Assembly: GCA_951213105.1 (NCBI GenBank) | Contig: OX578152.1 | Coordinates: forward strand, 95,292,568-95,356,567 | Reading direction: 5' to 3' | Source of the DNA: Amaurobius ferox | Lineage: Eukaryota; Arthropoda; Arachnida; Araneae; Amaurobiidae | DNA: 64,000 nt | Shown here: positions 51,093 through 62,582 of the stretch, piece after piece | Position numbering within the stretch: position 1 is the first letter of the stretch | How the letters are laid out: the number at the start of each line of letters is the position of its first letter | The notes under the pieces: generated by a model | Told to the model about the DNA's origin: nothing | The model's database searches: none | The model's input: only the letters and a program-made list of their open reading frames with translations | Program-made: the position numbers and the translations under genes

Positions 51093-51243
51093 ACGTATAA
51101 TCTCGAAGACGACAGATTTTGTCATAAACTGTCAAACTGTATACTAGGCTCCGCCCATGATGTCATTTAACTTAGCCAATAGCGAAGAATCGGCCTCACA
51201 GCAGGGGGTATAGCGGGTACGTTTTCGGAACATGCAAGCCAAT
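51093..51243 (-). repeat. Promoter-like dispersed repeat, right (inverted) copy
   Basis: The reverse complement aligns with 25239-25376 over nearly its whole length: aaaacgtacccgctatacccc, two CCAAT-type boxes, atgacatcat and gtcgtcttcgagattatac. It lies about 230 bp inside the inverted pogo-like terminus at 51452-51471. Confidence 0.65.
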
Positions 51244-51379
51244 CTATACGGCCGTCCATCTAAACTTTCGTTTCATTTTCAGGTTTAGAAAGTCGACCGG
51301 AAAATACGGTATTTGTTTGTAAAATATAATTCCATGTAAATAATATTACCCCATTGTTTTAAATCTGTGACTTCATCAG

Positions 51380-51471
51380 TCCGGGGAAAGAAATAATAAT
51401 AATAAAAAAAAAAACTGAAAATTTGGAAAATGTCCAGATTTTGAAGGTTTCCTGATTTTTGAGGTTGTACT
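51380..51471 (-). mobile_element. pogo/Tigger-like terminus (right)
   Basis: Ends ..GAGGTTGTACTG before TA, the reverse complement of the left terminus at 23632. The first 12 bases of the two ends agree. Confidence 0.55.
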
Positions 51472-53928
51472 GTATTTACATTTCAAAATATTATTAAACT
51501 AGTAAACTTGTAATTATTAATAGCATGTTTGGCATTTTCCCTTCCCACCCATTTGTGGTAGAAAAAAAAAATCAAATGCGAAATTAATCAATAAAGATAG
51601 CAGCTAATTCAATATATCTTGAGTATAATTTCAGCATTTGCTTATGATGTATTATGTAAAATGTTCAGAAAGATAAATAAAAATAGAGAGACTAATAAAG
51701 AATATTTTTCTACAGGAGCAAGGATCCCAAAAGTTTCTTATTCTCAGCCAGTCACTAATCATATTCATTGTTCGGTTTTACTGGTAGTTGGATAAATATA
51801 TGATTCAACTAAAAATGGCTCTTATAGCTCTTCTTAAAAGTTGCTTCAGTTTGATACAATAGACAGTTGAAATCTGAAAAGTAGGAATATACATTATATA
51901 TATCTTATTTAATAAAAAACAACACTCGATCTGTGTTTGTGTAGCTCATTGAGGTGAAAAGGGGTTTATATCTTGGGTCAAAGACGTTGCCATAACATGA
52001 TGTAATTGCATGGTCATGAGATTTTAATGCCTGAAGAAACTAATTGGAAAACTATTGAGCTTATGAAGTCAGAGATGCATCTCTTTACCTCCATGATTCA
52101 GCTGTATAGGAAAGTTAATATTGAAAGATCTTTCCAATTTAAAATGTCTGAATTTGAATATTTAAACCATAAAAGTAGAGAGATTTTCTTTATCTTAAAA
52201 TTTGTTTTAAATAATGAAATTAAAGCAAAATTGATTTATAGATAGATTAGTTTAAGCTGAATTGTATGACCCATGAAGTTAGAAAGAATTAGTTCCTCTT
52301 TTATCTCCATGGTATGACCAGTAATTGAAAACTTTAAATAAAAAATTTGAGGCATTAAACTTGATAAATTTGTTGTTAGGGGATCTAAGGGAGTGTAGAT
52401 TGTGTTATGTTAGTGGATGGTATAGTACCATGTGCTTAATAGGGAGCCGTATATAAATAATAATGTTGAATGTGTGGGAGGGGTATGTGATGTGGTTTGT
52501 ATGCGTAAGCATGGAGTGGGTGGCACAAAATCTTTTGCAACTTTATGAATAGCGGATCTGATATAGTAAGATCTATATCAGATCAACTACAACTGGCTAA
52601 TACAGAGCACTGAAAAAATATAAAGAGAAAGCCATCATAAATTATCAACTATATTTTTACTGAATATAAATGGACTGTCAGTTTGTTTTGGGAGAAAAAA
52701 GACAAACAGTATTGCATTTTGTAAGTGGTAGTAATTAATCTAAATGGACTATTTAGAGAAAAAAAATCTAAATTAATTTCAAGTATATTTCTTCAGTTTT
52801 TAGCTAGTCTCAAAATTATGTTATAATCAATTGTCAACCTTCAAAATTAAATGCTTATTTATCTTTGAATTAATACAATATTTCATGCAAAACTGTTAGA
52901 AAGAAAATAGAACAAGAATTTTAATTTTAAATCTAACTTTTCATTAGAAATAATTGTTTAAAATCTTAAATTGTGTTCTATTTGATGTCAATGAAGTTTT
53001 GAAACTTTAAATCATATTTTTGTGGTTCTATCTATTGTCTTGTTATATCAAATCAACAGTATTGCCTTCTTTAGCAATACTAGTAAACCTGTAGCCGTTA
53101 TCGGCTTATTTAGTGCTTTCTTTTTCTCTTAGAGAAATATATAGCCTAGGCTGCCTAACTGCATAGTGGCTGGTAGTGCACCCACAACCTGTTACCCCTT
53201 CAACCAAGCATTTCCCTGTAGCTTGCAAGAGAGTTCTTGCTTTAGCCAAAATAAATGCTCATGAAAAAAAAACCCTTTCTCCATCTGCTTCCTAGCAGAA
53301 AAGAAAGGAATAAATAGTAAATTGAGAAGAAATGGTAATTAGCCATTTTTTAAGAAATTCAGCAAAGGAATTTAAAAAGAAAATGGCTAATTATTCAAAA
53401 TCTATTATGATGTCAAATTTAGAGTATTTGCTTATGGTAATAAAATAGGTAAGTGTAAAATGCACTGCAAGTCATTCTGCTCCCCACCAATTAGTTTCTT
53501 TATTTAGCATTGTAAGGATAATTGGCAAAGTATAAGACATATTTGCTTTTATCAAGGAAGTGCAAATAATTTTTATTCTCACATGTAGCAGTTATATTTA
53601 TTGGGAAACTTATATATGAAATTGATATAATTTCAAAACAAGGAAAACATTTTTCTGAAATTAAAAAACTAATGTAAATCTCCCAAAATACTTGGATTTA
53701 TGCAAATGTTATCCAAGGATTTGGAAATTAAAATTTTGCCTAAGATTTGTGGTCCTGAAATAGCAATTCCCATAAAGTCAGTGCTACAAATTTTGAATCT
53801 GATTTTTTATTTCAATGGAATTGACAGTGTGTAGTATACAAAGTTAGGTTTGGCTATATATAATGTTTTTGGTTAAATATATATATGAAATTTACATATA
53901 AATTTCATTTCACATATCTGAAATTCCA

Positions 53929-55200
53929 GTGGCGTAGCCAGGATTCAGTTTCGGGGATGGCACAGGCAGTTTTGTCAAAAAGACTATCATACTAAATAAT
54001 CCTCACTAAATCATCAAATCATTAATTATCTAATTAAAAATATTATTAATTATACTAATTACTTGATTTATCTATAATTTTAAAATTGTAAATTATCTTA
54101 ATATTTGCACATGAATATTATAATTAAAGAAATTAATTGATTTAAAAGTTACAATAAAATCATATTTTATAAGCATTTAATTGATAATTCGTAATTTATT
54201 TAAAGTCGAACACAATTTATGCATGTTACAAATTGAGACGTCTGTTGCCTTGGCCATTCAAATTCTCTTGGTTATTGCTGTTTCGTAAATATGTCTTGAT
54301 GCGTTTCAGCACCGAAAATGTTCTCTCAACGGATGCTGTAGACAGCCAGTATCACAAGAAGAGTGTGAATGTTAGGAAAAATATCCATTTCATAATTTAA
54401 CAGAGCTTTCAGGGCATACCTTGGAAGAGTTTCTCATTCCAACCATTTCATCTTCCACACATTCCACTCTCCTTCCAAAATCGAAGCATTTCAGTTCACT
54501 AAATCATTAGAGTAGAATTCAATATCTGGTTTCAAATCGGAGAATTTTGATTTAATAACATTACTAGGGACTGAGCATTGCAGCCCAACAAAATTTCTTT
54601 ATGTTTAGAAAATCTTTCATGAAGCTATGAAATTATTTCATCAAGAAAGGGAATGAAAACGGTACGACGGAAGTATTCTTCAGGAGTGGTGACAGGTACA
54701 TTCGATCGGTGTCGTTATGTTCCTACTATTCTTGGCAGTACAGGCAATTGTCCAAATGAAAGAGCCAAATCTGATGTTCTTTCAAAAATGACTTTAAACT
54801 CTTCTTCCAATCTTGTCTCATTTTTTGTAACTTCTTCACAACTAACTCAATCTTCTCCAAGGCAATCGCTCTATCAACGTATGTGCCTTGTAAGTACTGC
54901 GATAGAATGTACGTTAAACCCAACATTCTGTCGCTGACACACAGGGCCACTAAAAAGGAAACTTGCATAAAGCAGACTGCAGCTGCTCTGCTTTGGAACT
55001 GTTTGGATTTTCCTCTATGATTTTTTCTAGTGATATCACTTCAGAAACAGCTTCACAAAATATAGAAACACTCTCATGGCATTTGACCTATCTCGTTGCA
55101 CAGTATATTTTTAAACTGAAATACGAATTTCCTGATATTTTCAAATTATTTTTTAAGGATCGCACTTCAATGTGAACTCCTGAAAAATACTCAACATTCC
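53929..55200 (-). pseudogene. hAT transposase pseudogene 3
   Basis: Reads right to left. Near 55100 is a TRWVKCHESVSIF block in which Trp has become TAG. It is followed by LVALCVSDRMLGLTYILSQY (54726-54968), then FPNIHTLL and TASVERTFSVLKRIKTY near 54290-54420, the C-terminal hAT dimerisation domain. The + strand left edge ccagtggcgtagccaggatt (53930) is a typical hAT terminus and would be the 3' end of the element. Several frameshifts are needed, so it is inactive. The matching terminus near 55200-55600 was not found. Confidence 0.85.
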
Positions 55201-55779
55201 ATGATCATCCCAAATGCATTCCTTATGAGTGAAACTTTAGCAGAGTCAACCAAACACAAATTTACTTTAAAATCCGAGGGGTCAACGGTACAGCGGTAAG
55301 AAAATCATTGTGTGATTTCTCAGCACCCATCCCCTACACCTGCTTTCAATTTCCACTTTCCCGAGAGGATAGTTCGGGAAAAACCAGTCATGATTGGTTT
55401 TAAAAAAAGACGATGGCTAAAAAAAAAAATCAGATTGAAAAAATCAGAATCAACGGTTCCAAAAATCGCATTTTGAGGCACATAAAACAATTTTAAATGA
55501 CCACATTGTATGAAAAAAAAAACATAATTGATGAAATGTATTATAAAATAAAAAAAAATATATATATTCAGGATATAGTACTTTCGTATCAATTATGAAG
55601 ATTTCGGAGGGAGGGGGGGGCTGGAAATTCTGATATTTGTTAAATTTGTACACAATTAATTCTCACAATTGATATTGCTAATCTGAACAGTTACTGTTTT
55701 CTAAAAGTAATGACCAGTATAATTTAATTTTTTTTTTATTTCAATTTGTATGATATTAATTAATGCTTTTCATTTTCAG

Positions 55780-55853
55780 ACAACTGCTGGCATAATAAAT
55801 GCCAATTTGGAAGATGAAGTTCCCATGTTTAGTAAGAAGAGAATTAACTTTAG
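55780..55853 (+). CDS. Vps18: Vps18 coding exon 2
   Basis: Second coding exon, 74 nt. It is preceded by a polypyrimidine tract ending tttcag and followed by a gtataa donor. It continues in phase from exon 1 and carries the segment LEDEVPMFSKKRINF, which corresponds to the conserved LEKEVPIFTKQRIDF-type segment at the start of animal Vps18 proteins. The last codon is split AG|T (Ser) with exon 3. The stretch between the exon-1 residues and LEDEV is poorly conserved in the family, which fits what is seen here. Intron 1 before it is 32,328 bp, unusually long for such a small exon pair, and is filled with transposons and satellites. Confidence 0.92.
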
Positions 55854-56206
55854 GTATAATTCAACATTGACCTTTACTTATTGAAAGGCACAACAAAATA
55901 AATGCATAAATATTCTATTTTATGAATTTTTATTAATTATGCACCCCATCTTTTGAAAGTTATATTATTGATTCATTACCTTTTCAAAAATATTTATAAA
56001 TGAAAATTATTTTAGGATTTCACTCCTGTTGCAAATAACAGCACCCATGGCCTAGTTTTGCACTTTTTATATGCTCGTCAATATGAAACAGCCAGCTTTT
56101 GCCAGCCTCTATAGTGGCTTGGGAAATTATGGCATAAAATTTTTTTCTATCTAAATGAGAAAATGCATTTTTATATTGTAATGTCACCTAGACTACTAGT
56201 CATATG

Positions 56207-56600
56207 AATATGGAATTTGATAAGCAAGTGTTGTATTAAAAAAATATATTAAAAGATATCATTAGTTATGCCACATGAGCTATTTTATTAATAAATGTTT
56301 TGGTAAAACAAAGATAATGCATGAACACATTCAGTGGTATCTAAAAATCCTTGCCTGTAATAATTTGTTTTATCTTGCTCACTGTGTGGAAAAAAAAAAA
56401 CTTTATGAAAATAATATGGAATTTGATAAATAAATGTCATACTAAAAATATATATTAATGAGACATTGTTAGTGTACATGAGTTATTTTATTATCAAATA
56501 TTTTTCTAAAACAAAGATTATACATACACATTTAGAGGTATCTAATAATTTGTTTTATTTTGTTTACTATGTGAAAAATAAAATTTTAGTGAAAATAATA
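56207..56600. repeat. Tandem duplication, about 207-bp period
   Basis: Two diverged units, each starting near atatggaatttgataa and containing gagctattttatta/gagttattttatta and aaacaaagat. Confidence 0.7.
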
Positions 56601-57070
56601 AAATTTGGTAAAAATAAAACTAATGTAAATATTTTTATTTTCTTATTTATCATTATTTTTAGAATTAAAGCCATAGCATTTGAGTTTAGAAGTTAAATAT
56701 TTACTGCATGCAGTTTTCTCCCCGAGTCTTGGGCAGTGAAAAAAAAAAGAGAATTAAACCAACAAGTCAAACATGTTAGTCAAACATTTCTAGGAAAAGC
56801 ACTATATCAATTATTCATTTTCATATCTTCCTGATCAGGTTTTAAGGGAAGAATTGGAAGTTTGAAATTCCAGTACATATTTATGGTCTGCCAGACAAGT
56901 TTATAGATTCACTAGACTCTTAAATCTTGTTAGAAATACTGTATGAGTTTAATTTATATCCTGCCAAATAAGTAGTAAAATAATTTGATATTTTGACATG
57001 TCGTGCATAGTTGGGGTATTTGACTGAAATCGGAGCGTAAACTGAAAGTGTTAACTATACACAGGTTGTG

Positions 57071-57148
57071 AGTAATTTGTAGCCCTTTGAAAGTCCTACA
57101 AGCATATATAATTAGATTTTGGATCAATTTCTTAGTTTTCAAAATATA
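57071..57148 (+). repeat. Dispersed repeat, copy 2
   Basis: Matches 18179-18258. It ends just before the long-inverted-repeat transposon. Confidence 0.6.
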
Positions 57149-58339
57149 GTTGTTGGGTCATTCCATGTCAATTCAACTAAGGCATGTCACCCACCTCCTC
57201 ATATTTTTCTGAAATTTTATTCAAAGTTACATACAACAAGCTTATACTATCATGCAACATTTTAGTTTGCTCTATGCATTAGTTTTTTAGCAATAAATTT
57301 TCAAAGAAATGGAGAATTCACTAAGTGTTGCTCTGCGGATGCATAAAATCAAAATCTTGTGTTTGATAAAATCCTTTCTTGCTCTGCACTTAATTGTCAG
57401 AAACACACAATTTTTTTTTGCGGATATTCTAGAATATATGCTTATTGCCAAACAGCACGTATTTTGATAACATTTTAATTACAAAATTTTTTTTTTTTAT
57501 TTTGGTAAAAAACAATTTTTTTCAAGATGAGCTCCATATTTAAATTTCCTGATAATTTTTTTTATATGTTCTTTATACAGTAACCTTCTTACTATAAAAA
57601 AATTAGAGAGGTGTTTTTTGGAAAATGTGAGAAATATTTTTTTTCTGTAAAATATAAAAATTTTACTTGGTTGCATTTTCATAAGTCAAGAGTAAAAATA
57701 ATTTATCTATTTAATAAGTTTATGTATAATTAACTAAATTTATTAATTTATTTATTAAAAATTAACAATTTTTATATATTATTATTGATTATCAGTTTTA
57801 TACAAAGAATTTTTTTAAATGTTCCTCTTGTTACTATATTGATAACTAAATTGTATAATTTTAAACCATATAAAAGCTAAATTAGAGTAATAATTTTAGT
57901 TTCCATCATTCCTTTTGAAGAAACAAGGCCCTTAATTTTAAATGTGAGATTATTCCCCCCAAATCATAGGAAACGTCCAGGACAATAAAAATAAATTTGA
58001 TACCCTCCCAGAAGCTGAGATATTCCCCTGCAGTAATAAATAATGTCAACTAAATTTTTAAAGTCATGACTACAGTCTAATTAGAAAAGTATTTTCCTAT
58101 AGGGTGGGCCACTAGGGCTTCTTTGTAGAATCCAAAGCAATGAATGTAGTTAAGAATGTGCAGTTGCTCTTTCAATATAATTTTCAAGTATTAGTGTATA
58201 TTTTATCTCATTGTTTTTTAAATAATGCCCTCATGCAGTTTTCAGTGTACAATAAGTATATAGTTTTCAAAATTATATAATAAAAATCTAAAGGACATTT
58301 TTGAATTATTTTGCAATGATCAGCAGCTTCTTATGTTGG

Positions 58340-59300
58340 GAACATATGATAGTATATACAAAGATGTATGTGCCTCCATCATAAACAAGAAATTTAAAAA
58401 GTGTTTCCTATGCATCCAGAAAAAGTGCTGTGATCTTTTTAATTACCACAAGAATGATATGAAATCAAAACAATAATGTATTATATTACAAACATATGAT
58501 AGTATATACAAAGATGTATGTGCCTCCATCATAAACAGAAATTTAAAAAAGTGTTTCCTATGCATCCAAAAAAAGTGCTGTGATCTTTTTAATTACCACA
58601 AGAATGATATGAAATCAAAACTATAATGTATTATATTACAATATGAAAAAAAAAAAATCTGTATCACATGCCAGAAAAGGAGAAGAAAAAGGAAGTAAAA
58701 CAAAAGTAAATGAGGTTATGTGAGTTTGATGTTGGTAATTCTTCTAAATCTACTGCTGAAAAGTTTGAAGGAAGCTCCATTTATATACCAGAAGTGTATA
58801 ATGAAAAGAAACAAGGTGCCGAAGCATAAAATTGTGTTCAGCTATTTCTCTTTTAAAATCTAAACTAGTTCTTGTTTATGTAGAACAATAGAAATTTGTA
58901 CAATTTCAAGTACAATATTCGAAGTTCAGTCCAATGATGGAAAGGTTTAGAAAACAGAAATATATGTTAATCAGTTAAAAGAGTTTAATGAATTAATCTC
59001 AAAAATTCAAAGGAAAGTAGGCCAGACAGGTTATCGTGAAAAAACTCAGTTATTAACCTTAGCTCCATTATCTTGGATGCATGAAAAAATAAGTGAAACT
59101 ATTGAAGTGACAGACTGCAAAGTTTGCTTGTCTTGTAAATTATTAAAAAGGGAATTTTATTTTTAACAGAGCCTAGAAGAGGAAAACAAATTTTACAAGT
59201 GATTATACAATGCTGATGAATTTTTAAGAATAATGCCAGGGCAGAAGGATAAAGTCATTGTTAATATAAAAAGTAACAATATCCATAAATGTTAGTGATA
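58340..59300 (+). pseudogene. Transposon-associated gene remnant with MPGxKD motif
   Basis: Decayed + strand coding segments. A Cys-rich KKCFLCIQKKCCDLF block is tandemly duplicated (2 x 150 bp). SIYIPEVYNEKKQG follows near 58780. Then comes REKTQLLTLAPLSWMHEKI near 59030-59090, followed by ADEFLRIMPGQKD near 59210-59250. I recall the pair TL.P.SW and (D)DE.SR.MPG.KD from uncharacterised repeat-associated proteins in arthropods and cnidarians, but cannot name the family. Stops and frameshifts are present. Confidence 0.55.
58341..58640. repeat. Recent 2 x 150-bp tandem duplication
   Basis: Units 58341-58490 and 58491-58640 differ at only a handful of positions, so the duplication is much younger than the divergence of the flanking inverted arms. 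Confidence 0.92.
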
Positions 59301-60857
59301 ATAGAGTTTGTGATTTTTGATGATCATTTTTGCATACACAGTTTCTTTTATTCATGATCATTAATGACTTTCATAATCCTTAGTCAAAAAGGTATATTGA
59401 TTTTTTTTTTTCTGGCCAACCAATGTTAGCCATAAAAGACTACTGTTGTAATGCTAATTAAAAAATAACTTGACAATTTGAAAATTATCAGTTAGAAATA
59501 TTGAAATTAAGTAAAAAACTTTTTTCTGAAATGCTATAAAACATTTCCTCAAATTAAGAATATCATTCTAAAATTTACAGATAAATAAAGTGTTCTTTCT
59601 TATCATTTTAATATTTAATATTTACCCTGTCTTAAACATATAGTATTTAGTTATCGATTTTATAGGAAGAATGAATACAAGGAAATATTTATTTTTTAAT
59701 TTACTGCATTGATAACTAAATTGTCGTATTTTGATCATATATATGATTAAAATAGGGTAGTTTAGTATCAATATGGTAAATTAAAAGAGACATATTTCAT
59801 TGTATTTATAACTGCATTCCGCCTATTAAATTGATATGAATCAATATTTTTTTTAAATGTTATGTTTTAATATATAAACTAATGTGATTAATTATTAATA
59901 AATTATTTACTTGGTCAATTATTTTTACTATTGACTTAATAAAAATATATCCATTTTATATCTTACAAAAAAAACAAAAAAAAAAAAACTTACATTTTCT
60001 AAAAAGTACCACAAAAATGATAACTAAAAACATATCTAATAAGCTTTTATATGGTTTAAAATTATGCAATTTAGTTATAAATATAGTCACGAGGAATATT
60101 TAAAAATTTTGTTTGTATTTTAGTCTATAAAACGGACAACAATCAATAATAAATACATATAAAAATTGTTAATTTTTAATAAATAAATTAATAAATTTAG
60201 TTAATTATACATAAATTTATTAAATAGGTAAATTATATTTACTCGTGACGTATGAAAATACAGCCAAGTAAAATGTTTATATTTTACACAAATTTTTTTT
60301 TTCTCACATTTTCCAAAAAGCACCTCTCTAATTTTTTATGAAGAAGGTTACTGTTTAAAGAACATATAAAAAAATTATCAGGAAATATAAATATGAAGCT
60401 CATCTTGAAAAAAATTGTTTTTGCTGAAATTAAGAATTTTTTTTTTTACATTTTTCAACTTTAAGGCAGCAAAAAATAACAAGGTTTTAATTAAAACGTT
60501 ACCAGAATGCATGCTGTTTTACAATAAGCATTTATTCTAGAATATCCACAGAAAAAATTATGTTTTTCTCTCACAATTGGGCACAGAGCAAGAAAGCATT
60601 TTATCAAACATAAGGTTTTCATTTCATGCATCCGCAGAGTAGCACCTAGTGAATTTTCCATTTCTTTGAAAATTTATGCCAATTTTTTCTTAGACAATTG
60701 CACTATTGTGGTTCTTCTGTAGATTAATAACACACATTAAATTATATTTAAGGACAGACATTTAACATTTATTACAGCATATTTTAAATTTCTAACACTT
60801 TTCTTTTTTTACTTGACTGACCTGTTGAACTGATGGATAATAAAATATTAATAACTA

Positions 60858-62272
60858 CACTGCTGGCCATTCAAAATGCAACACCATGAAAGACAAGAGA
60901 TATCAAAGCCAAATTTATTGGACAAAGAACATAAAGTACAAGGATGAATTGATTGCAATGCAGCCCCGTTCGACTTGTGGAACACAAAGAAATCAGTATT
61001 TTGTGCAGCCGCCATGGCTGACAATAACTGCTGCTACACTCCTCGGCATTGAAAGAAAGATACTTTGAATGTGCTCTTGTAGTATGTCAGTTCATACTGC
61101 TTCCACATGTTGCCAAACTTTATCTATCATAGCAGCGGGTGGTGTTTGCTGGGCCAGTCGTTTGCCAATCATCGACCAGACTTGTTCAATGGGCGACAGA
61201 TCTGGAGAACGGGCGGGCCAAGGGAGCAGTGAAACTTGGTGGGCAATGAAGAAATGCTGAACGATATGTGCCACGTGTGATTTCGCATTGTCCTGTTGAA
61301 ACTTGGCTGCAGGCAAGCCTTGAAGGTAAGGTAAGACAAGGACAACAGGCTCCAAAACTTCAGAAATGTAACAGTGGCTGTTGAGTGCACCGGCAAGGTG
61401 TATTAGGAGAGGTGCGGGAGTAAAATCCAATGCCACTCCAAACCATAATGCCAGGCGAAGGACCGGTATGGCGATGCATAATGCAAGAGTTATGCACTCT
61501 CTCGCCACGGTGCTGTCAAACACGGATACGACCATCGTGGTGTTGTAGGCAGAATCGTGATTCATCTGAAAACACAATGTCGTGCCATTCGTTTGTCCAT
61601 GTCCGACGTTCAACGCACCATTGCACCCGCATATGCCTAAGGCCTGTAGTCAAAGGTAATCACAGCAATGGACGCCTTACTGAAATTGCCTGTTGCTGCA
61701 GACGCCGCCGAATGGTACGTGCTGACACAGATTGTTGTGCAACAGACCTTAATTCTTGCACTAGGGTTGTTGATGTTGCAGTGCGATTCATCATTCCCAT
61801 CCGCACAACATGCCTGTCCTCACGTCCGGTGGTGCGACGAGGCTGGTGCAATCATTCCTGTTGGTTGATCCGTCCCTCCTACACCCACTGATTCCATATT
61901 CGCATCACTGTGGCTTGATTTCGTCCAACACGAGCACCGATTTCTCGGAAGGATAATCCGCAATCTCTATAAGCCACAATTCTTCCTCTGTCAAACTCAG
62001 AAACATGCTGGAATGGCTGCCGTATTCTTCGACGAGGCATACTGAAGCTTTCCACATAAAAACACAGGGTGAAAACAACATTCCTGTATTTAAAAACATC
62101 CTTCTCTTCTCCCCTTATATAGCGCTTGTAGGTGGCGCCACTGGCACACATGATTTGCATATGAGCTAAAATTCTAATCATTTGTATTTCCTATCGAGGT
62201 CTACGTATGGGGCAAATTTCATGCTTATTGGATGCTTCCTTCATGGTATTGCATTTTGGATGGCCAGCAGTG
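60858..62272 (-). mobile_element. Tc1-type DNA transposon, 1415 bp
   Basis: Inverted ends of about 32 bp (CACTGCTGGCCATTCAAAAT.. and its near reverse complement) are flanked by TA on both sides (60856-60857, 62273-62274). It is full length, with a transposase on the minus strand. It carries a CTCF-like 15-mer (62125-62139) in its 5' non-coding part. Confidence 0.95.
61092..62040 (-). pseudogene. Tc1 transposase, nearly intact, three lesions
   Basis: The ATG at 62040 gives MPRRRIRQPFQHVSEFDRGR and a paired-like helix-turn-helix (GLSFREIGARVGRNQATV). The catalytic core follows: FSDESRFCL (first Asp), FQQDNAKSH (second Asp) and SPDLSPIEQVW (Glu), with 34 residues between second Asp and Glu (DD34E, Tc1 class). 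In-frame stops occur after NQWV (TAG for Gln) and 13 codons later (TGA), with another after RRPLL. The frame shifts near 61405. Few lesions relative to length indicate a fairly recent insertion, now inactive. Confidence 0.93.
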
Positions 62273-62582
62273 TATTTATAATGAAAAACTATCTCTCAAT
62301 TTAATTTGTTCCTTAGCTGTCAAATAACTACTGGAGAAACACAAACAAAAGAAATTATATTCAATATTTGGTTGCATTTCTGAGTTAGTATGCATAGAAT
62401 CAGAGAAATTAAATTACAATCTTCTTAAGTAAATTAGATTGCAAAGTTTCTATGCTAATAAGTTTTACATTCTTTTTATATTTTAAATTTTCTATTTCAT
62501 TAAGAGCATTTACACAAAAGTTTATTTCTGAAATTTTCTGTCCCTAAAATGCTCATTTTACTAATAAAATTATTTATTTTAG

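Larger units (their letters stand above)
23452..55779 (+). other. Vps18 intron 1, 32.3 kb, transposon-filled
   Basis: Bounded by a GT donor (gtatgt) and an AG acceptor (tttcag). It contains the hAT remnants, mariner fossil, solo LTR, SINEs, short hairpin retroposons and minisatellites listed separately. No host coding exon was recognised inside on either strand. Stretches where I see only AT-rich, non-coding sequence: 25380-26100, 27850-29390, 29950-32330, 33560-34990, 35100-36100, 36660-38300, 41670-44230, 44460-47470, 48500-49590, 50400-51090, 51480-53920 and 55200-55779. Open frames there are short, AT-driven and without recognisable domains. Confidence 0.85.
57285..60682. mobile_element. 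Long-inverted-repeat DNA transposon, superfamily unclear
   Basis: The left arm (about 57285-57905) and right arm (about 60015-60682) are diverged inverted copies. Shared landmarks include aaattttcaaagaaatgg, ctctgcggatgcat, tattctagaat, tcaagatgagct and ttaaaccatataaaagct. The 2.1-kb interior holds a decayed + strand gene (58340-59300). Outside the left arm, gggtcattccatgtcaattc (57154) may be the true terminus; the right counterpart is missing. Arms of over 600 bp are far longer than in Tc1 or hAT. Confidence 0.75.
55854..62582 (+). other. Vps18 intron 2, 6.7 kb
   Basis: Starts gtataa and ends ttattttag. It carries a roughly 200-bp tandem duplication (56207-56600), a long-inverted-repeat transposon (about 57285-60682) and a Tc1 element (60858-62272). 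The gaps 56600-57060, 60690-60855 and 62275-62582 show nothing beyond AT-rich sequence. Confidence 0.85.

Noticed and set aside
52006..52245. 79-codon frame in intron 1
   Set aside because: No domain and no flanking splice sites that fit Vps18 or another gene.
53085..53240. GC-richer stretch with a tRNA-like word (gtggctggtagtgcac)
   Set aside because: No B box at the right distance and no shared SINE core.
58341..58640. Tandem units as a CRISPR array
   Set aside because: Two 150-bp copies without spacers, in an animal genome.
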